DNA of 34,783 nucleotides, from the IMG/VR virus record IMGVR_UViG_3300048839_000573, positions 1-34,783 of that record. One strand, given 5' to 3'. Position 1 is the first letter of the stretch; every line of letters starts with the position of its first letter. The notes under the pieces were generated by a model that was not told the origin of the DNA, did no database searches, and saw only the letters and a list, made by a program, of their open reading frames with translations. Source of the DNA: a virus. The translations under genes were made by a program, and so were the position numbers. Shown in pieces: positions 1 through 6,907 of the stretch.

Positions 1-339
1 CATCTTGTTTGCGGGGGTATCTTGTATACCCATTCCTAGCAGCATCTCGGCAATAGCAAAATCGCGGCGGTCTCCTATTGGTCGTTCGCCTACTAGCAGC
101 CCAGCTTGAGTTTGGTGGTTAATCGCAACCTCGAAGGCTACAAACTTGCGGTTGAGGGCCTCAAAAATCCACTCGGTGCGGTTGGGGCGTTTGCGCTTTA
201 AGACCATCGCTTGGCAGTCGCCGCCCGTCATATACCACCCGATAGCCTCATCCGCGCGGTATTCTTCATCATACGCGCCAATTAAAACGGGCGGTTCTGG
301 TTGGCGGTATTCAAATAACACAAAAACAGTAGTGCTCAT
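1..339 (-). CDS. Hypothetical protein, partial (cut by window edge)
   Basis: The frame is open from an ATG at 339 to the window edge (113 codons, no stop), so the C-terminus is missing. The ATG overlaps the stop of the upstream gene as ATGA, and GGAG lies 8 nt before it, which supports both start and reality. The protein starts MSTTVFVLFEYRQPEPPVLI and contains a WYMTGGD stretch. I recognise no family. It is the most distal visible gene of the operon driven from the promoter near 3743-3771. Confidence 0.75.
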   Translation of the reverse strand, partial: MSTTVFVLFEYRQPEPPVLIGAYDEEYRADEAIGWYMTGGDCQAMVLKRKRPNRTEWIFEALNRKFVAFEVAINHQTQAGLLVGERPIGDRRDFAIAEMLLGMGIQDTPANKM

Positions 340-608
340 TCGCTCATCTCCAGTCTATCATCACCCATTTCGCCCACTGACTCGGCGCGATCAATCCAAT
401 AGCGCGTCCACTGCGGTAAGCCGCTGCGCGGGTTGGTCCATTCGACGCGGTAGGTGTGCAAGTGCTCTTCGCAGTGCCAGCGCTCGTCTGTAATGCCCAT
501 CGTGTCGCGCAGCCATGCCATGTCCTCGATAATGCCGCGCAAAGCTGCCTCCGCGCTTGCATACACGAAGCCCGTGCCGTGGCCGCGCTCACTGCGCCAG
601 CGCCACAT
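336..608 (-). CDS. Hypothetical small protein (90 aa)
   Basis: A small soluble protein rich in Trp, Arg and Glu, starting MWRWRSERGHGTG. No family is recognised. The ATG shares one base with the stop of the upstream gene (TAATG), has AGGAG about 9 nt upstream, and the stop overlaps the next gene as ATGA. This tight coupling is the main evidence that it is a gene. Two other frames here are shadows. Confidence 0.75.
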   Translation of the reverse strand: MWRWRSERGHGTGFVYASAEAALRGIIEDMAWLRDTMGITDERWHCEEHLHTYRVEWTNPRSGLPQWTRYWIDRAESVGEMGDDRLEMSE

Positions 609-943
609 TATCCACGCTCCTGCAGGCGCTTCGCCGCTCTGCGTGCGACAGGGTTGTCATAAACGCTGCTGCGATCACCCGCGCCGACAATCAGAATGCG
701 GTTTTTGTCGTGCGTAAACATGATGCGCAGACGATCCTTCGTGTTTTTGTACACGAGGAGCGGCCATAAGCGCCCTACCAACCACTTGACCGCGCCCCAC
801 CTGTCCCGATGGCAGGCCGGGTTATCTGCTGCTGCAAGGCGATCACAGGCTTGGAAGGCGTGGCGCTCCTGCTCTTTGCTGCTCCAAGGTCCCCAGGCCC
901 CTGCAGCGACCATCACGTCTCGTTTCGGTTTAGGCTTCTTCAT
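608..943 (-). CDS. Hypothetical basic protein (111 aa)
   Basis: The N-terminus is lysine-rich (MKKPKPKRDV), followed by a Trp-rich core (WGPWSSKEQ, AVKWLVGRLWPLLVY) and an Arg-rich tail. The overall basic character would fit nucleic-acid binding, but no domain is recognised. The start overlaps the upstream stop as ATGA, with GGAG 9 nt before it; the end is coupled as TAATG to the next gene. Confidence 0.75.
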   Translation of the reverse strand: MKKPKPKRDVMVAAGAWGPWSSKEQERHAFQACDRLAAADNPACHRDRWGAVKWLVGRLWPLLVYKNTKDRLRIMFTHDKNRILIVGAGDRSSVYDNPVARRAAKRLQERG

Positions 944-1257
944 CGTAGCATCTCCAAAGATACAGCGCCTAACTCGTCGACAAAGTCGCTCAGGTCGTGC
1001 TCAGGTTGCGGCAGCATCCGGCTTACATCCCCGGTCAGCCAAAAAAACAACCAGGGATCGCCCATCACCTCGCCATCTTCGCAGGTCAGTTCACGCGCGC
1101 CTGCCTTGATGGTCCAGCCGTGCGCGTTGATCGAGAGGTCGAATTTAGAAGACGCTACCCAGTCGCGAAAGTTTACCCATCCTGAAAAGGGTAAATCCGC
1201 TTCAAGAAACGCCCTCATTCGTTTACTAAATACGCCGGGTTTCAGTCCGATGCGCAT
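940..1257 (-). CDS. Hypothetical protein (105 aa)
   Basis: Two starts are possible: a GTG at 1263 overlapping the upstream stop, or the ATG at 1257. I prefer the ATG because the GGAGG at the end of the upstream gene is then about 7 nt away, whereas it nearly abuts the GTG. The protein starts MRIGLKPGVFSKRM and is acidic towards the C-terminus (EHDLSDFVDELG). No known family is recognised. It ends in an ATGA overlap with the following gene. Confidence 0.72.
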   Translation of the reverse strand: MRIGLKPGVFSKRMRAFLEADLPFSGWVNFRDWVASSKFDLSINAHGWTIKAGARELTCEDGEVMGDPWLFFWLTGDVSRMLPQPEHDLSDFVDELGAVSLEMLR

Positions 1258-1259
1258 TA

Positions 1260-1481
1260 TCACGCCTCCATCTGCTTGAGTAGCTCTTCAAACGACAAGG
1301 CCATGCGCGGGTCGAGCCAGTCCTCGCAGACCTGATCGCGCCATTTTTGAATATATTGGTGCACCGATTGGCGCGATAGCCCATACTCGCGCTCAAACTT
1401 TTGGCGCGACTCGCCATTGAGCAAGACGCGCGCCACGATGTGCTTTTGCAGGTTGGCCGGAGTGGGGTTGGTTTTTGGCAT
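1260..1481 (-). CDS. Small helix-turn-helix DNA-binding protein (73 aa)
   Basis: This short protein consists almost entirely of a helix-turn-helix: residues about 24-47 contain SRQKFEREYGLSRQSVHQYI followed by QKWRD, the pattern of homeodomain-like or transposase-type recognition modules (helix, GLS turn, helix with SVHQYIQKW). A transcription regulator or small DNA-binding accessory protein is the natural inference; its target is unknown. The start is supported by AGGAGG 6 nt before the ATG and lies 10 nt after the upstream stop. No transposase catalytic region follows, so it is not a remnant insertion sequence as far as I can see. It is a candidate binder of the box shared by the 3743 and 12559 promoters, but nothing in the sequence proves that. 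Confidence 0.75.
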   Translation of the reverse strand: MPKTNPTPANLQKHIVARVLLNGESRQKFEREYGLSRQSVHQYIQKWRDQVCEDWLDPRMALSFEELLKQMEA

Positions 1482-1490
1482 GTCGTCCTC

Positions 1491-2396
1491 CTAGAACGGG
1501 ATTTCACTCTGATAATCAATACCTTCGTCATCGTCAAGCGCCTGCGCTTCAACTTCCGAGGCGCTCATTGGTGAAATGGACTGCACGTTGTAATACACCT
1601 TGCCCGCCTTCTCGACCACGCTAGCCACAACGCGCCAAAGGCCTTCGCGCTCGCCTTCAATGGCGCTCAGCAGGTCCTTCACGTCATCCGGCAGGAACTT
1701 CGCGTCTTCATACACCCGCACGCCTGCGCAGGGGTATTGAGATTCGCGGCCCTTGAAGAAGCCATAGAACGTCCAGAACTTATCACCCTTTGGCGAGAAT
1801 TGCCGCTCGATCTGATGCACGTCGAAGGAGATCAGGCCCGCGTTTACGTGCTGCTCTTTCTCCTTGCCATCGAAGGTCTCGAAGTGCACGGCCTCGCGCG
1901 TCTCGCGTGGATCAGCTTTGGCCACGACTTTTAGCGCAGGTGCGGCGCTCTTGGGCGCTTGCGGGGCAGGATCAGACTTCTCTTCCACTGCGCCAAACTC
2001 TTCACGCAATGCACGAATGGTCAGAAGATGCGCAATTGCGGCGCTTAGCGCGTCCTGCGGTAGCGTGTCGCTATGGACGGTCAACGTGAATTCCAGGCTC
2101 TTGAACTTGACAGGCCCCCAGACGCTCGCCAGCGGTTCATCCTGAATGCCGTCCGTGCCAATGCCAGCACGTGAGAGCGCGGTCTGCTGCGCTGCCTCGG
2201 TCAACTCCTTCACGCCAGCGTGTAGTGCGTCGTGGAGTTCAATCCAGATCGCCACCGTATGGAGCGCCAGGTCCTTCAGTTGCTCAGGCGTGAGCGACTG
2301 AGGGCTTGTAGTGTAGTCTAGCGGGCGTTGCGTGATGTGCAGGCGCGACGCGGGCACGTTGAAGAACGAGTGTGAGCTGCTGAATTTTGTGGCCAT
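1491..2396 (-). CDS. Putative single-stranded-DNA-binding or recombination accessory protein (301 aa)
   Basis: The best clue is the extreme C-terminus: an acidic run ending DDDEGIDYQSEIPF, which resembles the acidic tip of bacterial SSB (ending D-D-D-I-P-F) that recruits SSB partners. The region before it (about residues 190-275; FWTFYGFFKGRESQYP, then EGLWRVVASVVEKAGKVYY) looks like beta strands of an OB-type barrel. The N-terminal half is helical, with a Pro/Ala-rich linker near 145-165. I infer ssDNA binding during phage replication or recombination, but the N-terminal 140 residues match no family I know. The start has AGGAG about 8 nt upstream and overlaps the preceding stop as TAATG. It sits in the operon that follows the primase and helicase genes. 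Confidence 0.6.
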   Translation of the reverse strand: MATKFSSSHSFFNVPASRLHITQRPLDYTTSPQSLTPEQLKDLALHTVAIWIELHDALHAGVKELTEAAQQTALSRAGIGTDGIQDEPLASVWGPVKFKSLEFTLTVHSDTLPQDALSAAIAHLLTIRALREEFGAVEEKSDPAPQAPKSAAPALKVVAKADPRETREAVHFETFDGKEKEQHVNAGLISFDVHQIERQFSPKGDKFWTFYGFFKGRESQYPCAGVRVYEDAKFLPDDVKDLLSAIEGEREGLWRVVASVVEKAGKVYYNVQSISPMSASEVEAQALDDDEGIDYQSEIPF

Positions 2397-2956
2397 TAGT
2401 TGGTCTCCTTATAGAACGCGTGAAGGGCTTCATATACCTCATCAATGCCCTCGTAATCGGTCAGGCCCTCGGTGTTGTAGTAGGCGTCGACTGCGTCTGC
2501 CACCGTGTCATAGTCGGCCAAGCCAACGATTGCATTCTCGTTGCGTGGCATCTCAAACGAGATAGGGTTCTCTCCGCTTAAGAATGCCTGTATCCATGCG
2601 CCCAGCGCGGTAATGGTAAGAGTCTCGCCGTTGATTTCGATATACCAAACCGTGTCATCGGCGTCCGTGTACCAGGCATTGCGCGTGATGACGTGGCGGG
2701 CAGTCCACTCACTGAGCTTGCGCTGCGCTACGCGCAAATAGCGAGGCACTACCGAACTTTCGCGCCACAGGATCAGCGCGTCATGCACCCACACCACCGG
2801 GTGCGGATGAAGAAAAGCGCAGGCCGCCGTGAAGATTTCTTCAAGGATCAGCGCCTCGAAATAATTCTCCACGTCTTGTTGTTCTTCTGCCATCACGCTC
2901 TTGTCATAGTACAGCTTGGCCTGTTCGCGGCAGTAGTCGACAATTTGCATATCCAT
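2396..2956 (-). CDS. Hypothetical acidic protein (186 aa)
   Basis: An acidic, aromatic-rich protein starting MDMQIVDYCREQAKLYYDKS. The N-terminal half is predicted helical; a short beta segment (TVWYIEINGETLTI) is followed by an acidic helical C-terminus with many Asp, Glu and Tyr. No catalytic motif or family is recognised. High acidity is common in DNA-mimic and other phage accessory proteins, but that alone is weak evidence. The gene is coupled to both neighbours (the upstream stop shares base 2956, the downstream ATG shares base 2396). A second Met at codon 3 could be the true start. Confidence 0.78.
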   Translation of the reverse strand: MDMQIVDYCREQAKLYYDKSVMAEEQQDVENYFEALILEEIFTAACAFLHPHPVVWVHDALILWRESSVVPRYLRVAQRKLSEWTARHVITRNAWYTDADDTVWYIEINGETLTITALGAWIQAFLSGENPISFEMPRNENAIVGLADYDTVADAVDAYYNTEGLTDYEGIDEVYEALHAFYKETN

Positions 2957-3282
2957 CAGTTGCCATTCCTCTCATCGAAAAGTCGATCAACGGTAGTCCA
3001 TCTATCCTCGCGCCACGAGCTATCGAACTCATCGCGCACCTTATCAAGCTCAACCTCCACTTCAGCGCAGGTTGCAGCGCGGGTCAGGCCAAGCTCGTCC
3101 AACTCAATGGCCGGGGTGGATGGCGTGAGCTTGCCATAGCCTAGCGCTTCGTGCTCAGCATACGTGTCAAAGTCGACCACGTAGCCCTCACCATTGCCGA
3201 GAAACTCGATCAGCCACAAATTGGACCCGGCCCAGTACCAGCCGTCTTGGCAACGCGGCATTTCTTCGTGGTAGTCTAGCAT
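2956..3282 (-). CDS. Hypothetical acidic protein (108 aa)
   Basis: The protein is rich in Asp, Glu and Trp and starts MLDYHEEMPRCQDGWYWAG. The middle segment (NLWLIEFLGNGEGYVVDF) suggests a small beta fold, and the C-terminus is a charged helix. No family is recognised. GAAGGAG lies 7 nt before the ATG, within the end of the upstream gene, which it overlaps by 7 nt. Confidence 0.78.
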   Translation of the reverse strand: MLDYHEEMPRCQDGWYWAGSNLWLIEFLGNGEGYVVDFDTYAEHEALGYGKLTPSTPAIELDELGLTRAATCAEVEVELDKVRDEFDSSWREDRWTTVDRLFDERNGN

Positions 3283-3566
3283 GAGGTTACTCCTTCGCGT
3301 TCATTCCAAGTCTCGATAATGCGCACGGCCAGATCATAGGCTTGCCCGTGCATCGTGTCGATTGTCCAGTTGCGCGCGCCTGTCTGAGCAAAGCGCAGAG
3401 GAGCAGGTGCGCCCGCTACGTCGTTCAGCACTACTTCAAAAATGCTTGCGCGGATCGCGTCATCTGCTGCGCTTCTGTTCCAGCAAGCACGGCGCTGTTC
3501 GGCGAAGTCCTGCGCATGTGCGCGCAGGTGGTCAGAAAGCGTGATGGGCTTAATTGTGTTAGCCAT
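3276..3566 (-). CDS. Hypothetical protein (96 aa)
   Basis: I place the start at the ATG at 3566 (MANTIKPITLSDHLRAHA), not at the longer upstream frame, because GGGGAG lies 8 nt before it and the preceding 50-aa gene ends 1 nt upstream (TAAGATG). The product looks like a small alpha/beta protein with a helical N-terminus (LRAHAQDFAEQRRACWNRS). It has no recognisable domain. Confidence 0.75.
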   Translation of the reverse strand: MANTIKPITLSDHLRAHAQDFAEQRRACWNRSAADDAIRASIFEVVLNDVAGAPAPLRFAQTGARNWTIDTMHGQAYDLAVRIIETWNEREGVTSC

Positions 3567-3567
3567 C

Positions 3568-3720
3568 TTAGTATCTCCCCAGTTCATCGCGCCCTTCGCG
3601 GGCATCGGTCCAAGCCTCTTCAGCCTCGCCCGCAAAGCTTAGCTCGTGCTCGCGCTGCGAGAAATCGGGCTGAATTTCGTAGGTGTAGGTTGGTTCGTGG
3701 CGGGGTAGTTGGGGTTCCAT
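3568..3720 (-). CDS. Small acidic protein, first gene of the leftmost operon (50 aa)
   Basis: The short frame starts MEPQLPRHEPTYTYEIQPDF and is rich in Glu and Pro. The ATG at 3720 is chosen over an upstream in-frame ATG because AGGAG lies 8 nt before it and the promoter at 3743-3771 would start transcripts near 3736, downstream of the longer start. No family is recognised. It is the first gene after that promoter and is followed 1 nt later by the next ATG. Confidence 0.68.
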   Translation of the reverse strand: MEPQLPRHEPTYTYEIQPDFSQREHELSFAGEAEEAWTDAREGRDELGRY

Positions 3721-3742
3721 TTGGCTTGCTCCTGTTAAATGA

Positions 3743-3771
3743 ATCATACTACATTCCGCCCCTCTTGTCAA
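3743..3771 (-). promoter_or_regulatory. Sigma70-type promoter of the leftmost operon
   Basis: Minus strand: TTGACA (3771-3766), a 17-bp spacer, then TATGAT (3748-3743). The -35 is a perfect consensus and the -10 has one mismatch. Transcription would start near 3736, about 16 nt before the ATG at 3720. It lies in the 69-bp gap after the helicase gene. Confidence 0.8.
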
Positions 3772-3787
3772 CAACCAATTTACTGCA
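3764..3787 (-). promoter_or_regulatory. 24-bp box overlapping the -35, copy 1
   Basis: This stretch matches 12580-12603 at 20 of 24 positions. Both copies cover the -35 of a leftward promoter in the same register and share TAAATTGG. The position suggests a repressor or activator site, or an upstream element for the polymerase. It starts 3 bp after the helicase stop codon. Confidence 0.55.
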
Positions 3788-3789
3788 AT

Positions 3790-5187
3790 CTACAAGTCAT
3801 TCAGGTTCAAGCTTTGCGCCTTCTGCCCGCCATTCAGGATGCGCCCGGTGTCCGGGTTGATGAGCAAAGAGGCCCGCATTCCCGATGGGCCGCGTCTCTG
3901 CTTGAACATCTTGACTTGTATCTGCTCCGGCGTGAGTTCGTCATACCGCACGCCCATCAGCGCGTCGCTCATCTCATCCAACTTGGTCCCGCCGCGCGTG
4001 GCGGCGTCGTCCATCGTGCCATCTGTGCCACTGCGCGTTTGGGCCAGCAGCACCAAGGCCAGTCTTTCGCGCCTTGCAAAGCCTTCCACAAAATGCCCCA
4101 CGATCTGCAACTTTTGGTAGTCGCCATCGCCATCGGTAATGCGCTGCGCGTGGTCGAGCATGACCAGATCGGGCCTGCCCCGCACAAGCAGATCGCGCTC
4201 TAAGACGCGCTGCAGGTCCGCAATCCCGGCCACGCCACCGCCCGCCCGCGTCTGATCGTAAATGCGCAAACGCCCGGCAAAGCCTTCATACTCATCTATG
4301 GCGGCCTGCAGTGCCTTCACGCGCTCATCCTGCCAGGAGAAGATTTTGTTGCCGTGTTTGAAGAGCAGATCGGCGCTGATGTTGCGATTGAGAATAGGCG
4401 AGCCTGGGCGCGTGGGTTGGTCAGCAATGCCGCGCGCCATCATCCAATCAATGGCCATCATGCAGACAAGCGTTGCCGTGATGCGGTCTCGGTTGTCCTC
4501 TAGCATACAAACGGTGCAGGAGAGGCCTTGCCGCAAAAAATTTAAGACCATGTTGAGGGCCAAGCTCGTCTTGCGGCTCTTGGCGGGCGCTGCAATGCTC
4601 AATACGTAATCCATGCCCGCAGGAATGCCGCCCGCTGTCCATTCGTCAATCGTCGCTAACCCGAACTTGTGCAGCGGAGGCGGTGGCGAGGTCATGCGCT
4701 CGCGAAATGTGCGACCAAGCTCAGCAGCGGTCTCGCCATTCACGGCTTCATCCCCGGTGCGCGTGGCCTTGAGTTGGTCCTCAAGATAGGCGAGCGCAGG
4801 AGCGAGCGCGCCATTGCCTTCAATCTGCGCCGCCGTCTCGCGCAAGGCTCTGAGCGTGAGAGCGCGCGCCGCGTGCTCCTTGCATTTCTTCACATTCACA
4901 TCAAAGACGCCGCCAGTGAGGCTGCTCTTGCCCGTGTCGCCATAGGTGGTGAGGAGATTAGTCAGGTACGCCATCATCGGCGCATCGACTGCCCCAGGTT
5001 GCAGCGGCGTATTGTTGCGGCGAAAGTCTTGCATCGTCTTCCACAGGTTACGCGCTTTGCCGTCGGGCAGGTGGCGAGCATCAAAGCCCGCCTCCAGTGC
5101 GCGAATGAAGTGCTCGTCTTTGCCGTCTCGCTGCTCACCCGCCAGCACTACCAAGACGAGATCAGCACTCACCTCCCAGTTGCTCAT
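3790..5187 (-). CDS. DnaB-like replicative helicase (SF4/RecA fold) with a degenerate Walker A
   Basis: At 465 aa this matches the DnaB family in length and layout. A helical N-terminal domain (about 1-135) precedes a RecA-type ATPase (about 175-455). Walker B is the hydrophobic strand ending at D345 (RPDLVMLDHAQRI). The strand after it reads ALVLLAQTRSG (about 377-387), as in DnaB motif H3, and KQRRGPSG (429-436) matches the DnaB H4/arginine-finger loop. Its expected role is unwinding the fork with the primase encoded just upstream. The oddity is the P-loop at 200-207, APAKSRKT: both consensus glycines are replaced (A200, R205), while the key Lys206-Thr207 remains. The ATG overlaps the stop of the preceding 46-aa gene as ATGA. 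A RepA-like or RadA-like ATPase is the main alternative. Confidence 0.88.
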   Translation of the reverse strand: MSNWEVSADLVLVVLAGEQRDGKDEHFIRALEAGFDARHLPDGKARNLWKTMQDFRRNNTPLQPGAVDAPMMAYLTNLLTTYGDTGKSSLTGGVFDVNVKKCKEHAARALTLRALRETAAQIEGNGALAPALAYLEDQLKATRTGDEAVNGETAAELGRTFRERMTSPPPPLHKFGLATIDEWTAGGIPAGMDYVLSIAAPAKSRKTSLALNMVLNFLRQGLSCTVCMLEDNRDRITATLVCMMAIDWMMARGIADQPTRPGSPILNRNISADLLFKHGNKIFSWQDERVKALQAAIDEYEGFAGRLRIYDQTRAGGGVAGIADLQRVLERDLLVRGRPDLVMLDHAQRITDGDGDYQKLQIVGHFVEGFARRERLALVLLAQTRSGTDGTMDDAATRGGTKLDEMSDALMGVRYDELTPEQIQVKMFKQRRGPSGMRASLLINPDTGRILNGGQKAQSLNLNDL

Positions 5188-5324
5188 ATCAATTTACGCC
5201 TTTCAATCTCTACCATGCGGGACAGGATTGGCGCGTGTTTGCGCTTAATTCTCAGCGCCTCGCATCTCAACCGCCAACGCGCCCGCCTCTTCTTTCTGCT
5301 GTTTAGTCGGTGTGGGGTTTTCAT
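5184..5324 (-). CDS. Tiny highly basic protein between primase and helicase (46 aa)
   Basis: An ATG at 5324 overlaps the primase stop (ATGA), and the TGA at 5186-5184 overlaps the helicase ATG (ATGA), so the frame fits the gap exactly with both ends coupled. GAGG lies about 7 nt upstream. The 46 residues include 18 Lys/Arg and only 3 acidic residues (MKTPHRLNSRKKRRARWRLR at the start), which suggests nucleic-acid binding or an accessory to the primase-helicase pair. No family is recognised. It is short enough that ordinary gene calling would skip it, leaving an apparent 133-bp gap. Confidence 0.7.
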   Translation of the reverse strand: MKTPHRLNSRKKRRARWRLRCEALRIKRKHAPILSRMVEIERRKLI

Positions 5325-6310
5325 CGCCCGTCCTCGTATCGCGCTATAGTGGTCAGGTGGTTACCCGCTGCGCTGCGGTCTTGCGCAAAGGCCGAGTTGA
5401 TCGTGGTGCGAATTTCGCGCTCGCTCAGCCCATCAGCCAAGGCGCGCCCACTTAAGGCTAGCTCGGTTTGATTGCGCCCAAGTCCCGCCGCCGCGCAGGA
5501 GCAGGCCGCCGCAAAAAGCCGCGCGTTGCGCTCCCCACGCTGCGCGCCATAGGTCAGGTATTCCTCAGCCCTGCGGGGTAGTCCTGCGATCTTCTCCGGG
5601 TAATAGTCGCGCCGCTTCTTCGGTGGCGGTGGCGAGAAGTGCGCAAAATGAAAACGCAGTTCCTCCCAGGTGTAGCGGTGCGGGTTGATGCTCCCCTCCA
5701 CCGTCGCGCGCCGTCCGTCGGGGTATTTGCAGTTGAGCGAGCCGGGAAGCCTGAGCGTGTTGGAGATCGAGCACGCCTGCTCATCACCGCCCACCGCTTT
5801 GGCCATCCCCCTCAATACTCGCTTCACTTCTTCCCTTCGTGCGTCGTCAACCAACGCAAGAGGCGCATCAAGCAGCCAGTACACGTGCCAACCGCCGCCT
5901 GATTTTACGAATATGTTAGGCAGGATCGGTACATCGAGAATGGCCATGAATGCAGCATTCAGGCTGTCGCCAAAATTCTTCGCGTCCACGTCAGCCCATA
6001 GCGCGGGCAGGTGCGTGATAGATGAAGAGCGGCTCTCCTTCTCTGCGCTGATGCCAATGCGCAGGTTGCACTGCCACCCGCGCTCATTCATCTTCAGTAC
6101 GTTTGACAATGCGTCCTCGTCAATCCACTCAATGGGAAGTCGCCTCCACATCTTCCTCACTTCCCCGGTGCTTTGTTGGATCAAGCGCAATTCCGCATAG
6201 CCCTGTTCGCATCCCGCATAGAGCGCCTGCAGGAAGGAATTGGCGCTAGTATCGAAGGCGATGAAGGCGCGCAGCTTGTCGTCGGGTTGGTCCCAAAAGT
6301 CGGTTGTCAT
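5321..6310 (-). CDS. Archaeo-eukaryotic-type (RepB/PriCT-like) DNA primase
   Basis: The 329-aa product has the hallmarks of the AEP primase superfamily. Motif I is D107-V-D109 in LWADVDAK. Motif II is the SGGGWHVYWLL strand (137-146) with catalytic-type His142. Motif III is carried by D176 in VGGDEQACS and followed by LRLPGSLNCKYP (186-197), typical of RepB/primase-polymerase proteins. A proline hinge (227-230) leads to a helical C-terminal domain (about 258-312; RNARLFAAACSCAAAGLGRN) that resembles PriCT domains. It should make primers, possibly with polymerase activity, for the helicase encoded two genes downstream. The start overlaps the preceding stop as ATGA. DnaG-type motifs (zinc finger, TOPRIM) are absent. 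Confidence 0.82.
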   Translation of the reverse strand: MTTDFWDQPDDKLRAFIAFDTSANSFLQALYAGCEQGYAELRLIQQSTGEVRKMWRRLPIEWIDEDALSNVLKMNERGWQCNLRIGISAEKESRSSSITHLPALWADVDAKNFGDSLNAAFMAILDVPILPNIFVKSGGGWHVYWLLDAPLALVDDARREEVKRVLRGMAKAVGGDEQACSISNTLRLPGSLNCKYPDGRRATVEGSINPHRYTWEELRFHFAHFSPPPPKKRRDYYPEKIAGLPRRAEEYLTYGAQRGERNARLFAAACSCAAAGLGRNQTELALSGRALADGLSEREIRTTINSAFAQDRSAAGNHLTTIARYEDGR

Positions 6311-6606
6311 GACCAGCGCCTTTCTTCCACGCTATCGTACACGGGGATAAACTCGATGAAGCAATAGCCCGCCGTGCCAATGCCCATATACTGCGGCACG
6401 TTGGAAGGCTCGATGCGCTCCGGCATTTTGGGGTCCTGCCTCCAGACAACCTCCTCAGGAATTGGTGGGTAGCCATCTTCCTCGAAGCGCTCGGCCCAGC
6501 CGTGCATCAACTCTACGGCCGCTTCTTTGGCGGTCTCAAGCGTGGAATAATGGCAGTCCTCCATCACGCGGTAAGGGTCAATGTATACTCGGTAGATCGT
6601 CCTCAT
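6307..6606 (-). CDS. Hypothetical protein (99 aa)
   Basis: A GTG at 6609 and an ATG at 6606 are both in frame. The ATG is preferred because AGGAGG lies about 8 nt upstream and the pair reads TGATG with the preceding stop. The product starts MRTIYRVYIDPYRVMEDCHY, then an amphipathic helix (TLETAKEAAVELMHGW) and a Pro/Glu-rich middle. It resembles small phage proteins with a beta-alpha-beta fold, but no family can be named. It ends in an ATGA overlap with the primase gene. Confidence 0.76.
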   Translation of the reverse strand: MRTIYRVYIDPYRVMEDCHYSTLETAKEAAVELMHGWAERFEEDGYPPIPEEVVWRQDPKMPERIEPSNVPQYMGIGTAGYCFIEFIPVYDSVEERRWS

Positions 6607-6806
6607 CACTTGCCCTCCTGTTCTCTCAATTGCTTAGCCCTGCGCTCCACTGCGATCAACGCACTTACTGCCTCATCAAAGCTCAGCCCGTCGTCCCATG
6701 CCGGGGCTGCCTTCCACAGCGCCCATCCGAGTGCCGCATTCAGTACGTTGAAGTCGGACGCCGCGAGAATTTCGGCGGCGCGTAGAATAGTGGATTGGTC
6801 AGTCAT
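6606..6806 (-). CDS. Small helical protein (66 aa), first gene of the primase operon
   Basis: I start at the ATG at 6806 (MTDQSTILRAAEILAA), which has AGGAG 8 nt upstream and lies about 30 nt after the expected start of transcription from the promoter at 6844-6872. A longer upstream frame would begin before that start point. The protein is Ala/Leu-rich and helical, and ends with a charged coil (ERRAKQLREQEGK). Function unknown. Confidence 0.72.
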   Translation of the reverse strand: MTDQSTILRAAEILAASDFNVLNAALGWALWKAAPAWDDGLSFDEAVSALIAVERRAKQLREQEGK

Positions 6807-6843
6807 TCGAATTTCTCCTGTGTGATGCGTCCTGTTAACTCTC

Positions 6844-6872
6844 ATTTTACGCCACCTTGCGCCCTATGTCAG
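6844..6872 (-). promoter_or_regulatory. Sigma70-type promoter of the primase-helicase operon
   Basis: Minus strand: CTGACA (6872-6867), a 17-bp spacer, TAAAAT (6849-6844); each hexamer has one mismatch. Expected start near 6837. It lies in the roughly 100-bp gap between the methyltransferase gene and the first gene of the primase operon. The 24-bp box seen at the other two -35 promoters is not evident here, so this one may be regulated differently. Confidence 0.7.
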
Positions 6873-6907
6873 GCGCTGCTATACAAAGCTTGCATCCGGC
6901 GGCAAGG

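Noticed and set aside
1260-1481. Small HTH protein as remnant of an insertion sequence
   Set aside because: No inverted repeats, target duplication or transposase catalytic region nearby; the gene is tightly integrated in the operon.
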